Below are positions 56,577 to 64,000 of a DNA stretch of 64,000 nt, piece by piece. The notes under the pieces were generated by a model. The model was not told the DNA's origin, searched no databases, and was given only the letters and a program-made list of their open reading frames with translations. Both the position numbers and the translations under genes were made by a program. The DNA comes from Pseudomonas fluorescens Q2-87 (GTDB lineage: Bacteria; Pseudomonadota; Gammaproteobacteria; Pseudomonadales; Pseudomonadaceae): the NCBI RefSeq assembly GCF_000281895.1, contig NZ_CM001558.1:3104556-3168555 (forward strand), read 5' to 3'. Numbering within the stretch: the stretch's first letter is position 1; each line of letters opens with the position of its first letter.

Positions 56577-57287
56577 TCAGTGCGCCGGGCCCAGGAAAGC
56601 CAGCCAATGACGTTCGGCGACTCGGAACAGGCCGACCAGGGCAAAAGTCACTGCCAGATAGATCAGCGCCGCGATCCCAAACGATTGAAAGGTCAAGAAA
56701 GTTGCGGAGTTGGCGTCACGCGCCACTTTGAGAATGTCTGGCACCGTGGCGGTGAACGCCACCGTGGTCGAATGCAGCATCAGAATGACTTCGTTGCTGT
56801 AATACGGCAGCGAACGACGCAGTGCTGAAGGCATGATCACAAAGGCGTAGAGCTTCCAGCCTGAGAGGCCATACGCTTTCGCAGCCTCGACCTCGCCATG
56901 GGCGACGTTGCGAATGGCCCCGGCAAATATTTCGGTGGTGTAGGCGCAAGTATTCAAGGCGAAGGCAAGAATGGTGCAGTTCATGGCATCGCGGAAAAAC
57001 GCATCCAGCACCGGCTGGGCACGTACCGCAGCCAAGCTGTAGATGCCGGTGTAGCAGATCAGCAACTGGATATAGAGCGGTGTTCCCCTGAACAGGTACG
57101 TGTAGAACTGCACCGGCCAGCGCACGTAGAACCTGGGTGAAACGCGAGCGATGGACAGTGGAATCGACACGACGAATCCAATGAAAATCGATGCGCTGAG
57201 CAACCACAGCGTCATTGCCAAACCGGTGATTTGGCTTCCATCGCTGTAGACGAAAGAGCGCCAGTATTCCTGCAACAATTCGATCAT
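56577..57287 (-). CDS. Polar amino acid ABC transporter permease (HisM-like)
   Basis: A 236-residue inner-membrane permease with five helices and the EAA loop VEAAKAYGLSGWKLYAFVIM. Its ATG overlaps the stop of the first permease gene (ATGA), so the two subunits are made together. An in-frame extension to 57332 is rejected for that reason. Confidence 0.93.
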   Translation of the reverse strand: MIELLQEYWRSFVYSDGSQITGLAMTLWLLSASIFIGFVVSIPLSIARVSPRFYVRWPVQFYTYLFRGTPLYIQLLICYTGIYSLAAVRAQPVLDAFFRDAMNCTILAFALNTCAYTTEIFAGAIRNVAHGEVEAAKAYGLSGWKLYAFVIMPSALRRSLPYYSNEVILMLHSTTVAFTATVPDILKVARDANSATFLTFQSFGIAALIYLAVTFALVGLFRVAERHWLAFLGPAH

Positions 57288-58012
57288 CGCACCGCCTCCC
57301 GTGAGCCCGCCGCGAAATACCGCTCCAGGCAACGCAGGACGACATTGGAGATGCTGGTGATGACCAGGTATGCCAGCGCCGCCAATATCAGAAAAAAGAA
57401 CAACTGGTAGGTGCTCTTTCCTGCGTCCTGAGCAGCCTTCACCAAGTCGGCCAGGCCGATGATCGACACCAGTGCGGTGGCTTTCAGGATCACCATCCAG
57501 TTATTGCCAAGACCCGGAAGCGCGAACCGCATCATTTGCGGGAAGACCACGAAGCGAAAACGTTGGACGCGACTTAGCCCATACGCGGTAGCCGCTTCGA
57601 CCTGGCCACGGGGAACGGCCAGCATGGCGCCGCGGAAGGTTTCGGTGAAATAGGCGCCATAGATGAACCCCAGGGTGATGATGCCGGCGACGAAGGGGTT
57701 GATCTCGATGTACTCCCAGTCCAACGCGTCCGTGATAACCGTCAGCCAGGTTTGCAGGCTGTAGAAAATCAACAGCATCAATACCAGGTCCGGCACCCCA
57801 CGAATCAGCGTTGTGTAGAGCTGCGCCGGCAAGCGCAGCAGCTTGAGGCTGGAAAGTTTGGCACTGGCCCCGATCAGCCCGAGCAATACGCTGAGCGCCA
57901 GGGCGGACAACGAGAGCTTGACGGTCATCCAGGCACCCTCGAGCAGCAAGGGACCGAACCCTTTCATGCTGAATGCGCCGAGCCCCAGGGCACCTAATAG
58001 TGTTTCGAACAT
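57284..58012 (-). CDS. Polar amino acid ABC transporter permease (HisQ-like)
   Basis: A 242-residue permease with the EAA loop VEAATAYGLSRVQRFRFVVF and five membrane helices. It pairs with the HisM-like subunit. The start ATG at 58012 (MFETLLGALG) is preferred over 58042, which adds a charged, non-conserved leader. Confidence 0.93.
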   Translation of the reverse strand: MFETLLGALGLGAFSMKGFGPLLLEGAWMTVKLSLSALALSVLLGLIGASAKLSSLKLLRLPAQLYTTLIRGVPDLVLMLLIFYSLQTWLTVITDALDWEYIEINPFVAGIITLGFIYGAYFTETFRGAMLAVPRGQVEAATAYGLSRVQRFRFVVFPQMMRFALPGLGNNWMVILKATALVSIIGLADLVKAAQDAGKSTYQLFFFLILAALAYLVITSISNVVLRCLERYFAAGSREAVR

Positions 58013-58064
58013 GATCGACAACCTATAGCGATAGACGCCCATCCAACGGACGAGCGCTGGGGGG

Positions 58065-58847
58065 TTATTTGCCGCTGTACAGATTCAGATCGCCAAAGTG
58101 TTGCTTCTGGATCGAATCGTAAGTGCCTTCGTCGTGCAGGGCCTGGATCGCTTTATCCAGCAGAGCCTTGAGTTGCGCATCGCCCTTGGCAATGCCGATG
58201 GCGGTTTTGGTGGGAAGATACGGGCTATCGACCGGTGGGCTCATTTCGTAATCGGCGCCCTGAGGTGACATGATAAATCCCAGCTGCGCTTGGAGGGTGT
58301 CCTGCAGGGATGCATCGAGCCGCCCAGCTACCAGGTCGTAATACACCTGGTCCTGGTTTTGATAGGACTGGATCTTTACGCCAGCCTTGTCCAGGACAGC
58401 CTTGGCGTAGGCTTCCTGGATACTGCCTTGGAAGTAGCCAACCGTCTTGCCCTTGAGTGACGCCACATCTGAGCTCAGGCCCGAGCCTTTCTTGAACACA
58501 TAAGACGTGAATCCGGAAAACAGCTCATTTGAAAAATCGATCGCTTTTTCACGCGGCGGCGTCACGGTCATTGACGAGAGAATGCCGTCGAACTTGCCGG
58601 CCCTGAGACCGGGAATCAAGCCATCAAAATCGCTCTCCACCCATAAGCATTTGACTTGAAGCTTTGCACAAATCGCATTGCCTAAATCAATGTCGAATCC
58701 CTTGAGGCTGCCATCGGCCGCCTTGAATTCAAACGGCGCGTAGCTGGCATCCACTCCGAAACGCAAGGTGGCGTACTCTTTGGCTGACACCGCGTTTGTG
58801 CACAGTGCAAAGAACATTATCAAATACAGTTTTTTCAGCGAAATCAT
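58065..58847 (-). CDS. HisJ/ArgT-like periplasmic amino acid binding protein
   Basis: A 260-residue precursor with a signal peptide ending near VSA-KEY. The ligand-binding pattern (LRFGVDASYAPFEFKAADGS, GFDIDLGNAICAKL, DFDGLIPGLRAGKFDGILSS) is that of lysine/arginine/ornithine/histidine binding proteins, so a basic amino acid or an analogue such as canavanine is a good candidate. TAGGGATG gives a ribosome site. A 50-bp repeated element lies 121 bp upstream. Confidence 0.92.
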   Translation of the reverse strand: MISLKKLYLIMFFALCTNAVSAKEYATLRFGVDASYAPFEFKAADGSLKGFDIDLGNAICAKLQVKCLWVESDFDGLIPGLRAGKFDGILSSMTVTPPREKAIDFSNELFSGFTSYVFKKGSGLSSDVASLKGKTVGYFQGSIQEAYAKAVLDKAGVKIQSYQNQDQVYYDLVAGRLDASLQDTLQAQLGFIMSPQGADYEMSPPVDSPYLPTKTAIGIAKGDAQLKALLDKAIQALHDEGTYDSIQKQHFGDLNLYSGK

Positions 58848-58968
58848 AAGTACATCCCTAGATATTGTAGTTGGATTAAGGGCAGTAGACATCTGACTGC
58901 GTTAAAACTTGGCACTCTATATTATTAGTTACAGGCCAGCGCCTTACATAAACGTTACCTGACCACAG

Positions 58969-59018
58969 TGACTTTACGAATATGGCAAACTGAACGTTAT
59001 CATGAGCAAAATGCTCGC
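58969..59018. promoter_or_regulatory. 50-bp repeated operator-like element, copy 1
   Basis: It contains TTTACGAATATGGCAAA, then GAACGTT, then the dyad GAGCA-AAA-TGCTC. Copy 2 at 62361-62410 matches at 44 of 50 bases with identical internal spacing. The first part is a pseudo-palindrome (TTT.C.A.T.T.G.AAA) like Lrp-family sites. It lies between the exporter stop codon and the binding-protein start, upstream of the transporter operon. Confidence 0.7.
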
Positions 59019-59020
59019 TT

Positions 59021-59338
59021 TCAGGCGGACACAAGTTTCATCATCAGCAAGCCGCTGACAATCAAAACAGCCGCCACGATCCGCAACAGGCTGGCGGGCT
59101 CCCCCATGAAGAAAATACCCGCCGCGAAGGCGCCCACAGCGCCGATACCGGTCCAGATGGTATACGCCGTGCCGAGCGGCAAGCTCTTCATCGAGAACGA
59201 CAACAAGGCGAAACTGGCAATCACGGTGATAAAGGTAATAACCGTTGGCCCTAATCGCGTAAACCCTTCAGATTGTTTCATCGAAAAAGCCCAGACCACT
59301 TCAAATATTCCTGCCACGATCAAACTTATCCAAGCCAC
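59021..59338 (-). CDS. gdx: SMR-family guanidinium exporter (Gdx/SugE type)
   Basis: A 105-residue, four-helix dual-topology protein. The essential Glu is in GIFEVVWAFSMKQSEGFTRL and the Gdx-type signatures are SLPLGTAYTIWTGIGAVGA; this pattern separates guanidinium exporters (Gdx, formerly SugE) from EmrE-type multidrug pumps. It starts with GTG after GGGAG. Its position beside a basic amino acid importer and a gamma-lyase suggests it exports a guanidino product of the pathway. No guanidine riboswitch is visible upstream. Confidence 0.88.
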   Translation of the reverse strand: MAWISLIVAGIFEVVWAFSMKQSEGFTRLGPTVITFITVIASFALLSFSMKSLPLGTAYTIWTGIGAVGAFAAGIFFMGEPASLLRIVAAVLIVSGLLMMKLVSA

Positions 59339-59412
59339 GACGCTCTCCCGAATACAAAAAATAGATAACTGGCCACGAACGCAGGCAATTCAATCAGCGA
59401 TTATTAAAAAGA

Positions 59413-59436
59413 CCCCCGCGAGCACGGGGGTAAAAA
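59413..59436 (-). terminator. Intrinsic terminator after the PLP lyase gene
   Basis: On the minus strand CCCCCG-TGCTCG-CGGGGG is followed by TCTTTTTAA. The plus strand also has an A/T run, so it could work both ways. It separates the lyase transcript from the exporter gene. Confidence 0.85.
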
Positions 59437-59479
59437 AACGGGTTGACCAAACCCTGGTTGCGTGATGCCTGTATTTAAA

Positions 59480-60682
59480 TCAATTGAATGTTTCGTCCAG
59501 CGCGAAGCCAATATCTTTTATCAAGTCTTCCGGGTCTTCCAATCCCACAGAAAAACGCAAATGACCGTATTGGCGGAACTCTTCGGGATACTTGTCAAAG
59601 CCCCCCCGACCTTCCGCGCCCACATGCACGATCAGGGATTCGTCATGCCCTAGAGAAACAGCTGAAGTGATGATGCGCAGATTCGAAACAAACCGGTTCT
59701 GCGCATCAGGATCGCCCTTCACCGCAAAGGCCATCACCGCCCCGAAGCCTTTGCCTGCAAATTGCCGTCTCGCCAGCTCATGCTGCGGATGGGAAGGCAA
59801 ACCCGGGTAATAGACGTAGGCAATCCGATCGTCGGAGTCCAGAAACCGAGCGAGCCTTTCAGCCGTATCCAGCAACTGCTTCAGGCGCAGTGGCAACGTG
59901 ACTGAACCACGCATTATCATCCACGCGTTGAATGGGGAAATGGTCGCGCCAAGATCCACCAGTGCATCATTTTTGATCTTGTTGATCAGCTGATTGGAGC
60001 CAATCACCACCCCGCCCATGGCGTCGCCATGCCCATTGATGTACTTGGTCAATGAGTGAATGACGAAGTCGACGCCGTGTTCGCTTGCGCGGAAAAATGG
60101 AGGCGGAGTGAACGTGGCGTCCACTGAGATAAGTGCGCCGTGGGCATGTGCAATTTCAGCCAACGCGCTGATGTCTGCAACCTTTGTGGTGGGGTTGGCG
60201 ATCGTTTCGGTGTGGATCAGCTTGGTATTGGGCCGAATGGCTTTACGCACCGACTCCAGGTCACCGACGTCTACGAACGTTGCTTCAATACCATAACGTT
60301 CAGGCAGTAGCTCTGCGAACAGGCGCCAGACTGCCTGGTAGGTGATGTCACTGACAATGACATGGTCACCGCTTTTCAAGAATGAAAAGAACACCGAGTG
60401 CAACGCCGCGACGCCGGTCGCGAAAACCACCGCGTCGTCACATCCCTCGAGGGCTGCGAGCTTCTTTTCAAGACAGACCTGGTTATGACCTTGATTACGC
60501 GTATATACGAGACCATCCGGGCTGGACCAGTCCATGGTCGCCGGATCTTCCGGGAGGAGATAGGAGTTAGCCATGACCAATGGCGTACGGACAGCGCCAC
60601 TGGTGACATCCGCGACGTTCCCGCCATGAACAGCCAGCGTCGCTGCAGATAATGTCAAAAGATTGTGTTTATCGGGACGCAT
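59480..60682 (-). CDS. PLP-dependent gamma-lyase of the Cys/Met metabolism family
   Basis: A 400-residue fold-type I enzyme. The Schiff-base lysine is in HSLTKYINGHGD, and YTRNQGHNQVCLEKKLAALE and SVDATFTPPPFF match the family (cystathionine gamma-lyase, methionine gamma-lyase). With an arginine-type importer and a guanidinium exporter next to it, the best guess is canavanine gamma-lyase, which splits canavanine into homoserine and hydroxyguanidine. Methionine or homocysteine lyase activity remains possible. AGAGGAA precedes the start. Confidence 0.85.
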   Translation of the reverse strand: MRPDKHNLLTLSAATLAVHGGNVADVTSGAVRTPLVMANSYLLPEDPATMDWSSPDGLVYTRNQGHNQVCLEKKLAALEGCDDAVVFATGVAALHSVFFSFLKSGDHVIVSDITYQAVWRLFAELLPERYGIEATFVDVGDLESVRKAIRPNTKLIHTETIANPTTKVADISALAEIAHAHGALISVDATFTPPPFFRASEHGVDFVIHSLTKYINGHGDAMGGVVIGSNQLINKIKNDALVDLGATISPFNAWMIMRGSVTLPLRLKQLLDTAERLARFLDSDDRIAYVYYPGLPSHPQHELARRQFAGKGFGAVMAFAVKGDPDAQNRFVSNLRIITSAVSLGHDESLIVHVGAEGRGGFDKYPEEFRQYGHLRFSVGLEDPEDLIKDIGFALDETFN

Positions 60683-60731
60683 GTCAATTCCTCTTTATTG
60701 TTGTGATTCGTTCTGGAGTCGAGGGTGTTGC

Positions 60732-62150
60732 TCAGCTTCCACTCACACCGTTAATGCAAATGACCTTGGGCTGCGTCATATCTTCGTAGGCAAAACGAAC
60801 CCCCTCACGGCCCATGCTTGCGTACTTGAAACCGCCGAAAGGCATTGCATCAAAGCGATAGTCCGAAGAGTCGTTGATCATCACCCCGCCCGCCTCCAGT
60901 CGTTTGGCTGCTGTCATTGCAACGTTCAGATTGCTGGTGAAGATCCCGGCATGCAGGCTGTATTCAAGTTCGTTAGCCAGCGCCAACGCTTCATCCAGGG
61001 AGGCGACGCTCTGGAGGATGACTACCGGGCTGAACGCTTCTTCGCACCACAACCTGCAATAGCGGTCGACGCCTTCCAGGACGGTCGGTGAATAGAGCGA
61101 ACCGTTGCGTGTATTGCCAGACAACACGTTGGCGCCGTTGGTGATGGCGTCGTTTACCACCGCTTCGGTACGCTTGGCTGACGCCTCGGTAATCATCGGC
61201 CCCACGTCTGTCTGCTCATCAGCAGGGTTGCCGACGATCAATTGCCGGGTCTTTTCAACAAAACGCGTTTTGAATAATTCGTAGAGTGGAGCCTCGATGA
61301 GGATCCGCTGGGTACCGATGCAGTTTTGACCGGCTGCCCAGAAAGCTCCCGACACGCATGAATCGACTGTTTCATCCAAGTCACAATCAGCCATCACAAT
61401 GACCGGTGCGTTACCGCCAAGATCCATGACCAGTTTCTTCAAGCCGGCCGTGCGAGAGATCTGCTCACCTGTGACAAAGCCGCCAGTGAACGACACCATG
61501 CGCACGGCGCGATGGGCGACCAGCGCCTTGCCCAGCGCGGCGCCTCCGGTGGCAACGGTGACGACAACCGGAGGCAGGCCCGCATCGATCAAGCACTCGA
61601 CCAGCTTGATGGCTGATAGCGGCGTGAGCTCGGACGGCTTGAGAACAACCGCGTTCCCCCCAGCAATGGCAGGCCCCAACTTATGCGCAACCAGATTAAG
61701 CGGGTCGTTGTAAGGCGTGATGGCGACGATGACGCCCAACGGTTCACGAGTGAACCATCCCTGACGGGCTTCAGACCCGGCATAGGCATCAAAAGGGATG
61801 ACCTCCCCGGCGTTACGCTTGGCCTCTTCGGCAGACAGCTTCAACGTGTTGACGCAGCGCAGCACTTCCTTTCTCGCCTGCTTGAGCGTTTTGCCAGACT
61901 CCGCGACGATCAATTTGGCGAAGGTATCCTTGTCACGCTCGACTGAACCTGCGGCTTTCTCCAAAATGCGCGCGCGCTCATGTCGCGGCATCTGCTTGGC
62001 AATCGAGGCACCTAAAATCGCGGTATCGACTATCGTGGTGGCGGATGACGCAGGCATGTCTGCCACTTCGCCTACCTTGCTACCGTCGAACGGACTGAAC
62101 ACCGTGATGGCCTTGTAATCAGCAGCCAGCGAGAGACTCAAGCTATTCAT
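60732..62150 (-). CDS. Aldehyde dehydrogenase (semialdehyde/phosphonoacetaldehyde dehydrogenase-like)
   Basis: A 472-residue class of NAD(P)-dependent aldehyde dehydrogenase. The catalytic Cys is in [15 protein letters not shown], the general base Glu is replaced or shifted in [13 protein letters not shown], the cofactor loop is [10 protein letters not shown] and [11 protein letters not shown] carries the conserved Asn. The general base in many members is Glu in ELGG; here it is DLGG. Upstream of the lyase gene, it may oxidise aspartate semialdehyde formed from homoserine. Confidence 0.85.
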   Translation of the reverse strand: MNSLSLSLAADYKAITVFSPFDGSKVGEVADMPASSATTIVDTAILGASIAKQMPRHERARILEKAAGSVERDKDTFAKLIVAESGKTLKQARKEVLRCVNTLKLSAEEAKRNAGEVIPFDAYAGSEARQGWFTREPLGVIVAITPYNDPLNLVAHKLGPAIAGGNAVVLKPSELTPLSAIKLVECLIDAGLPPVVVTVATGGAALGKALVAHRAVRMVSFTGGFVTGEQISRTAGLKKLVMDLGGNAPVIVMADCDLDETVDSCVSGAFWAAGQNCIGTQRILIEAPLYELFKTRFVEKTRQLIVGNPADEQTDVGPMITEASAKRTEAVVNDAITNGANVLSGNTRNGSLYSPTVLEGVDRYCRLWCEEAFSPVVILQSVASLDEALALANELEYSLHAGIFTSNLNVAMTAAKRLEAGGVMINDSSDYRFDAMPFGGFKYASMGREGVRFAYEDMTQPKVICINGVSGS

Positions 62151-62426
62151 GATGACTGACCTGACGTGGTTTTCTGTGTGTGAATACTCACGGTATCTGC
62201 GAGCAATGCAAAAGCCGTTTCAAAAAGACCTGCCCCCGCACCCAATAAGCGGAGCCAGAGCGCGATTAACACCACCAAAACCAAGCAATGCTTTTTTATA
62301 CTCAGTCACGATGGGCGTCTCATGGTTATGTTGTGATAGTGAGATAGTAATCCGCCAACTTGACTTTACGAATATGGCAAACAGAACGTTGTTGCGAGCA
62401 GAATGCTCGCACAACAGGACAATTTG
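62151..62426. promoter_or_regulatory. Promoter region of the dehydrogenase-lyase unit
   Basis: No gene is seen in this 276-bp gap after lrp. It holds copy 2 of the repeated element at its right end. On the minus strand TTGGCG and TATCAC are spaced about 13 bases apart downstream of the element; a promoter there is possible but not certain. Confidence 0.45.
62361..62410. promoter_or_regulatory. 50-bp repeated operator-like element, copy 2
   Basis: This is the second copy of the element at 58969-59018. Its dyad is longer: TGCGAGCA-GAA-TGCTCGCA, flanked by GTTG and CAAC. It begins 17 bp after the lrp stop codon and lies 210 bp upstream of the aldehyde dehydrogenase start. Confidence 0.7.
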
Positions 62427-62864
62427 CTATTTTGCGCTGGACAGAACAAACGACGTCATCGTATTCAGCACACCCGGCAACGCCGAAACTTCATTCCATA
62501 TCCTGTGGATGCGATCGGCGCTCATTGCCTGAACCGTCAATACAATATCAAGATCGCCGCTCATTACATTGCAGGAGATAATCTCGGGCATCGCTCCAAC
62601 GGAACGAACAACTTCCGAGTCACGCATGCGGTCTTTACGATAGACAAATATCAACGCATTGATCGGGCCGACATCACTGGAGGGCATGCCTTTGATAATT
62701 GTATAGCCCCTGATATAACCGTCGCGCTCCAACCGTTCTATTCGCAGCCTGACTGCGTTCCTGGACAAGTTGACCTTCATCGCAATGTCGTTGTGCGCCA
62801 AGCGGGAATTGCGCGTCAGCTCCTCCAGGATTTTTTCATCAGTTTTATCGAGAACACGTTTCAT
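62427..62864 (-). CDS. Lrp/AsnC-family transcriptional regulator
   Basis: A 145-residue regulator with the N-terminal HTH (LDKTDEKILEELTRNSRLAH, then NDIAMKVNLSRNAVRLRIER) and a C-terminal RAM ligand domain (GAMPEIISCNVMSGDLDIVL). The ATG at 62864 has GGAG upstream; the TTG at 62876 lies inside that ribosome site and is rejected. It stands between the threonine-synthase-like gene and the dehydrogenase gene, next to one copy of the 50-bp repeat, which it probably binds. The ligand is likely the imported amino acid. Confidence 0.92.
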   Translation of the reverse strand: MKRVLDKTDEKILEELTRNSRLAHNDIAMKVNLSRNAVRLRIERLERDGYIRGYTIIKGMPSSDVGPINALIFVYRKDRMRDSEVVRSVGAMPEIISCNVMSGDLDIVLTVQAMSADRIHRIWNEVSALPGVLNTMTSFVLSSAK

Positions 62865-62902
62865 CTCTGGCTCCAAGCTTGTAACGAGTGAGACTCCGTG
62901 TC

Positions 62903-64000
62903 TTAGGACAAGGACCTGACGAGAGAAGTCAGCGCCCCGATAGTGTTAGGAATCGAATTGCAGTTTTGCTCGCTCCGTACGGGAGCGTCTTCTGACCTCA
63001 GGAAGCCGAACATTTCCAACGTATCGTCTAGCACGCCAGTGTTGTTGGGACGCGTGGTCGCCAGACAGATCATCGGTATAAGCAAGCTGCGCCTGCTGAC
63101 ACGGGCTGCGCGCAGGCCGATAGCGGTGTTGGGACTGATCCGATAGCCGCTCTGTGCAAACACCTCACCCATGCAATCGAATGCATCCGAATCTTCCACA
63201 GCGAGCGAATCGAACAATTTCCGCGCCTCCAGCCAGCCATCCTGCTCTAATTGAACGGCGCCCTCACCTTCTAACAATTCCATATTACGAGCTACTTTTT
63301 CGCCGCATCGATTTAAGATGCTCCACTGTAGACGCTCAAAGTTCGACGCCAGCGAAACATTCATACTAGGTGTACGGGTCGTACGGATTTCATTTCGACT
63401 GTACAGATTCGATTGGAGAAAGTGATGCAGGCCGGCATTGGCATTCGTGGCGACGATCAACTGCCGAAGCGGCAGCCCCATTTGTTTGGCAATGTGCCCG
63501 GCATAGAGCGCACCGAAATTCGCGGCCGGCACACTGAAGGCCACTTCCCTTTTAGGCGCCCCGAGCTGAAGGGCGGAATAGAAATAGAACGTCAGCTGTG
63601 CAAGTACGCGAACCCAATGCACTGAATTGAACGAAACAAGATACTGCTGCGCATGATTGTCTTGCTTGAAGAACTGCTCACACAAACGATGACAATCAGC
63701 ATAATCCCCATCGACCGCTACATTTACAACGTTGCCTTCTCCAGCACTCAGTAAGCGTCGGCGATCCTCTTCCGTTATCCCTTTGGAGGGGTGCAATACC
63801 AACAAGGTAACGCCCTGCATTCCTGAAAATGCTTTTATTGCCGCGACTCCGGTATCTCCGCCGGTGCAACCTACAATTAGCGCCTTCTTTCCAGATATCA
63901 GCAAACCGTGTTCTATAAAACGAGACATCAATTGCAGGCCAAAGTCTTGGTAGACGCCTGACGGTCCATGAAACAACTCAAGTATCCACTCGTTACTTGC
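62903..64000 (-). CDS. Threonine-synthase-like protein without the PLP lysine (partial)
   Basis: The gene runs off the right edge, so its N-terminus is missing. The visible 365 residues align well with Pseudomonas ThrC (NEWILELFHGP, FYSALQLGAP, ARKLFDSLAV). The Schiff-base lysine of ThrC (TLAFKDF) is Gln here (SGVYQDF). The PLP-contact motifs also differ: SVPTGNFGD is SVPAANFGA, and the C-terminal AHPVKFP motif is lost. It probably cannot act as a threonine synthase. The frame is open throughout, so it seems to be a kept pseudo-enzyme or a protein with a new role. It lies 38 bp upstream of lrp. Confidence 0.85.
   Translation of the reverse strand, partial: ASNEWILELFHGPSGVYQDFGLQLMSRFIEHGLLISGKKALIVGCTGGDTGVAAIKAFSGMQGVTLLVLHPSKGITEEDRRRLLSAGEGNVVNVAVDGDYADCHRLCEQFFKQDNHAQQYLVSFNSVHWVRVLAQLTFYFYSALQLGAPKREVAFSVPAANFGALYAGHIAKQMGLPLRQLIVATNANAGLHHFLQSNLYSRNEIRTTRTPSMNVSLASNFERLQWSILNRCGEKVARNMELLEGEGAVQLEQDGWLEARKLFDSLAVEDSDAFDCMGEVFAQSGYRISPNTAIGLRAARVSRRSLLIPMICLATTRPNNTGVLDDTLEMFGFLRSEDAPVRSEQNCNSIPNTIGALTSLVRSLS

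Noticed and set aside
58968..59465. Plus-strand frame of 165 codons starting MTLRIWQTER, and a similar start at 62360
   Set aside because: The shared first ten residues come from the repeated 50-bp operator element. The rest is antisense to the exporter or lrp genes and does not match between the two.
59339..59479. Possible guanidine riboswitch before the Gdx exporter
   Set aside because: Only one hairpin is present and it has a T-run like a terminator. The paired hairpins with ACGR loops of the guanidine-II class, and the larger guanidine-I and -III folds, are not seen.

Overview
This is about 64 kb of chromosomal DNA from a fluorescent-group Pseudomonas. The evidence is the alkaline-protease secretion operon aprA-inh-aprDEF followed by a subtilase autotransporter and a family I.3 lipase, a DUF1652 protein, Pseudomonas-type REP elements, high GC content with many long antisense shadow ORFs, and typical Pseudomonas regulators. 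I saw no tRNA, rRNA, CRISPR array, intact IS element or integrase gene.

Layout. 0-7.4 kb: the 3' end of a cation:proton antiporter, two small membrane proteins, a hybrid PAS-PAS histidine kinase, and a translationally coupled pair made of a FAN1-type VRR-NUC nuclease and an Fe-S (XPD/DinG-like) helicase, then a YgdI/YgdR-type lipoprotein. 7.5-19.2 kb (minus strand): the extracellular enzyme and type I secretion operon. 19.5-33.7 kb: mixed core and accessory genes (LysR plus DHA2 efflux pump, DUF1652, UvrD-like helicase, pirin, phosphoglucomutase, a MocR regulator, an unrecognised 496-residue protein, a quinone-oxidoreductase/LysR divergent pair).

33.7-49.5 kb: an apparent catabolic island. 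The minus strand carries a ProVWX-type betaine ABC transporter, a GlxA/GbdR-type AraC regulator, an FAD amine oxidase, an MFS transporter, a DapA-family lyase and an aldehyde dehydrogenase, then a broken GntR gene. The plus strand carries LysR, MmgE/PrpD, a Rieske oxygenase and MFS genes. The most likely job is uptake and stepwise demethylation/oxidation of a betaine-like or cyclic amino acid compound. The right border holds a second, synonymously diverged copy of the last codons of the LysR gene at the left border, which looks like an insertion scar.

49.6-55.7 kb: a LysR regulator divergent from an operon of SDR dehydrogenase, MFS transporter, split transketolase (N and C subunits) and an alpha/beta hydrolase, probably a pathway for an unphosphorylated sugar or polyol.

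55.8-64 kb (minus strand): a polar amino acid ABC transporter, a Gdx-type SMR guanidinium exporter, a Cys/Met-metabolism PLP gamma-lyase, an aldehyde dehydrogenase, an Lrp regulator and a threonine-synthase-like protein that has lost its Schiff-base lysine. Together these suggest catabolism of a guanidino-oxy amino acid such as canavanine: import, gamma-elimination to homoserine and hydroxyguanidine, export of the guanidine product, and Lrp control. A nearly identical 50-bp element stands upstream of both the transporter operon and the dehydrogenase/lyase genes and looks like the shared operator. This is the most interesting system in the window.
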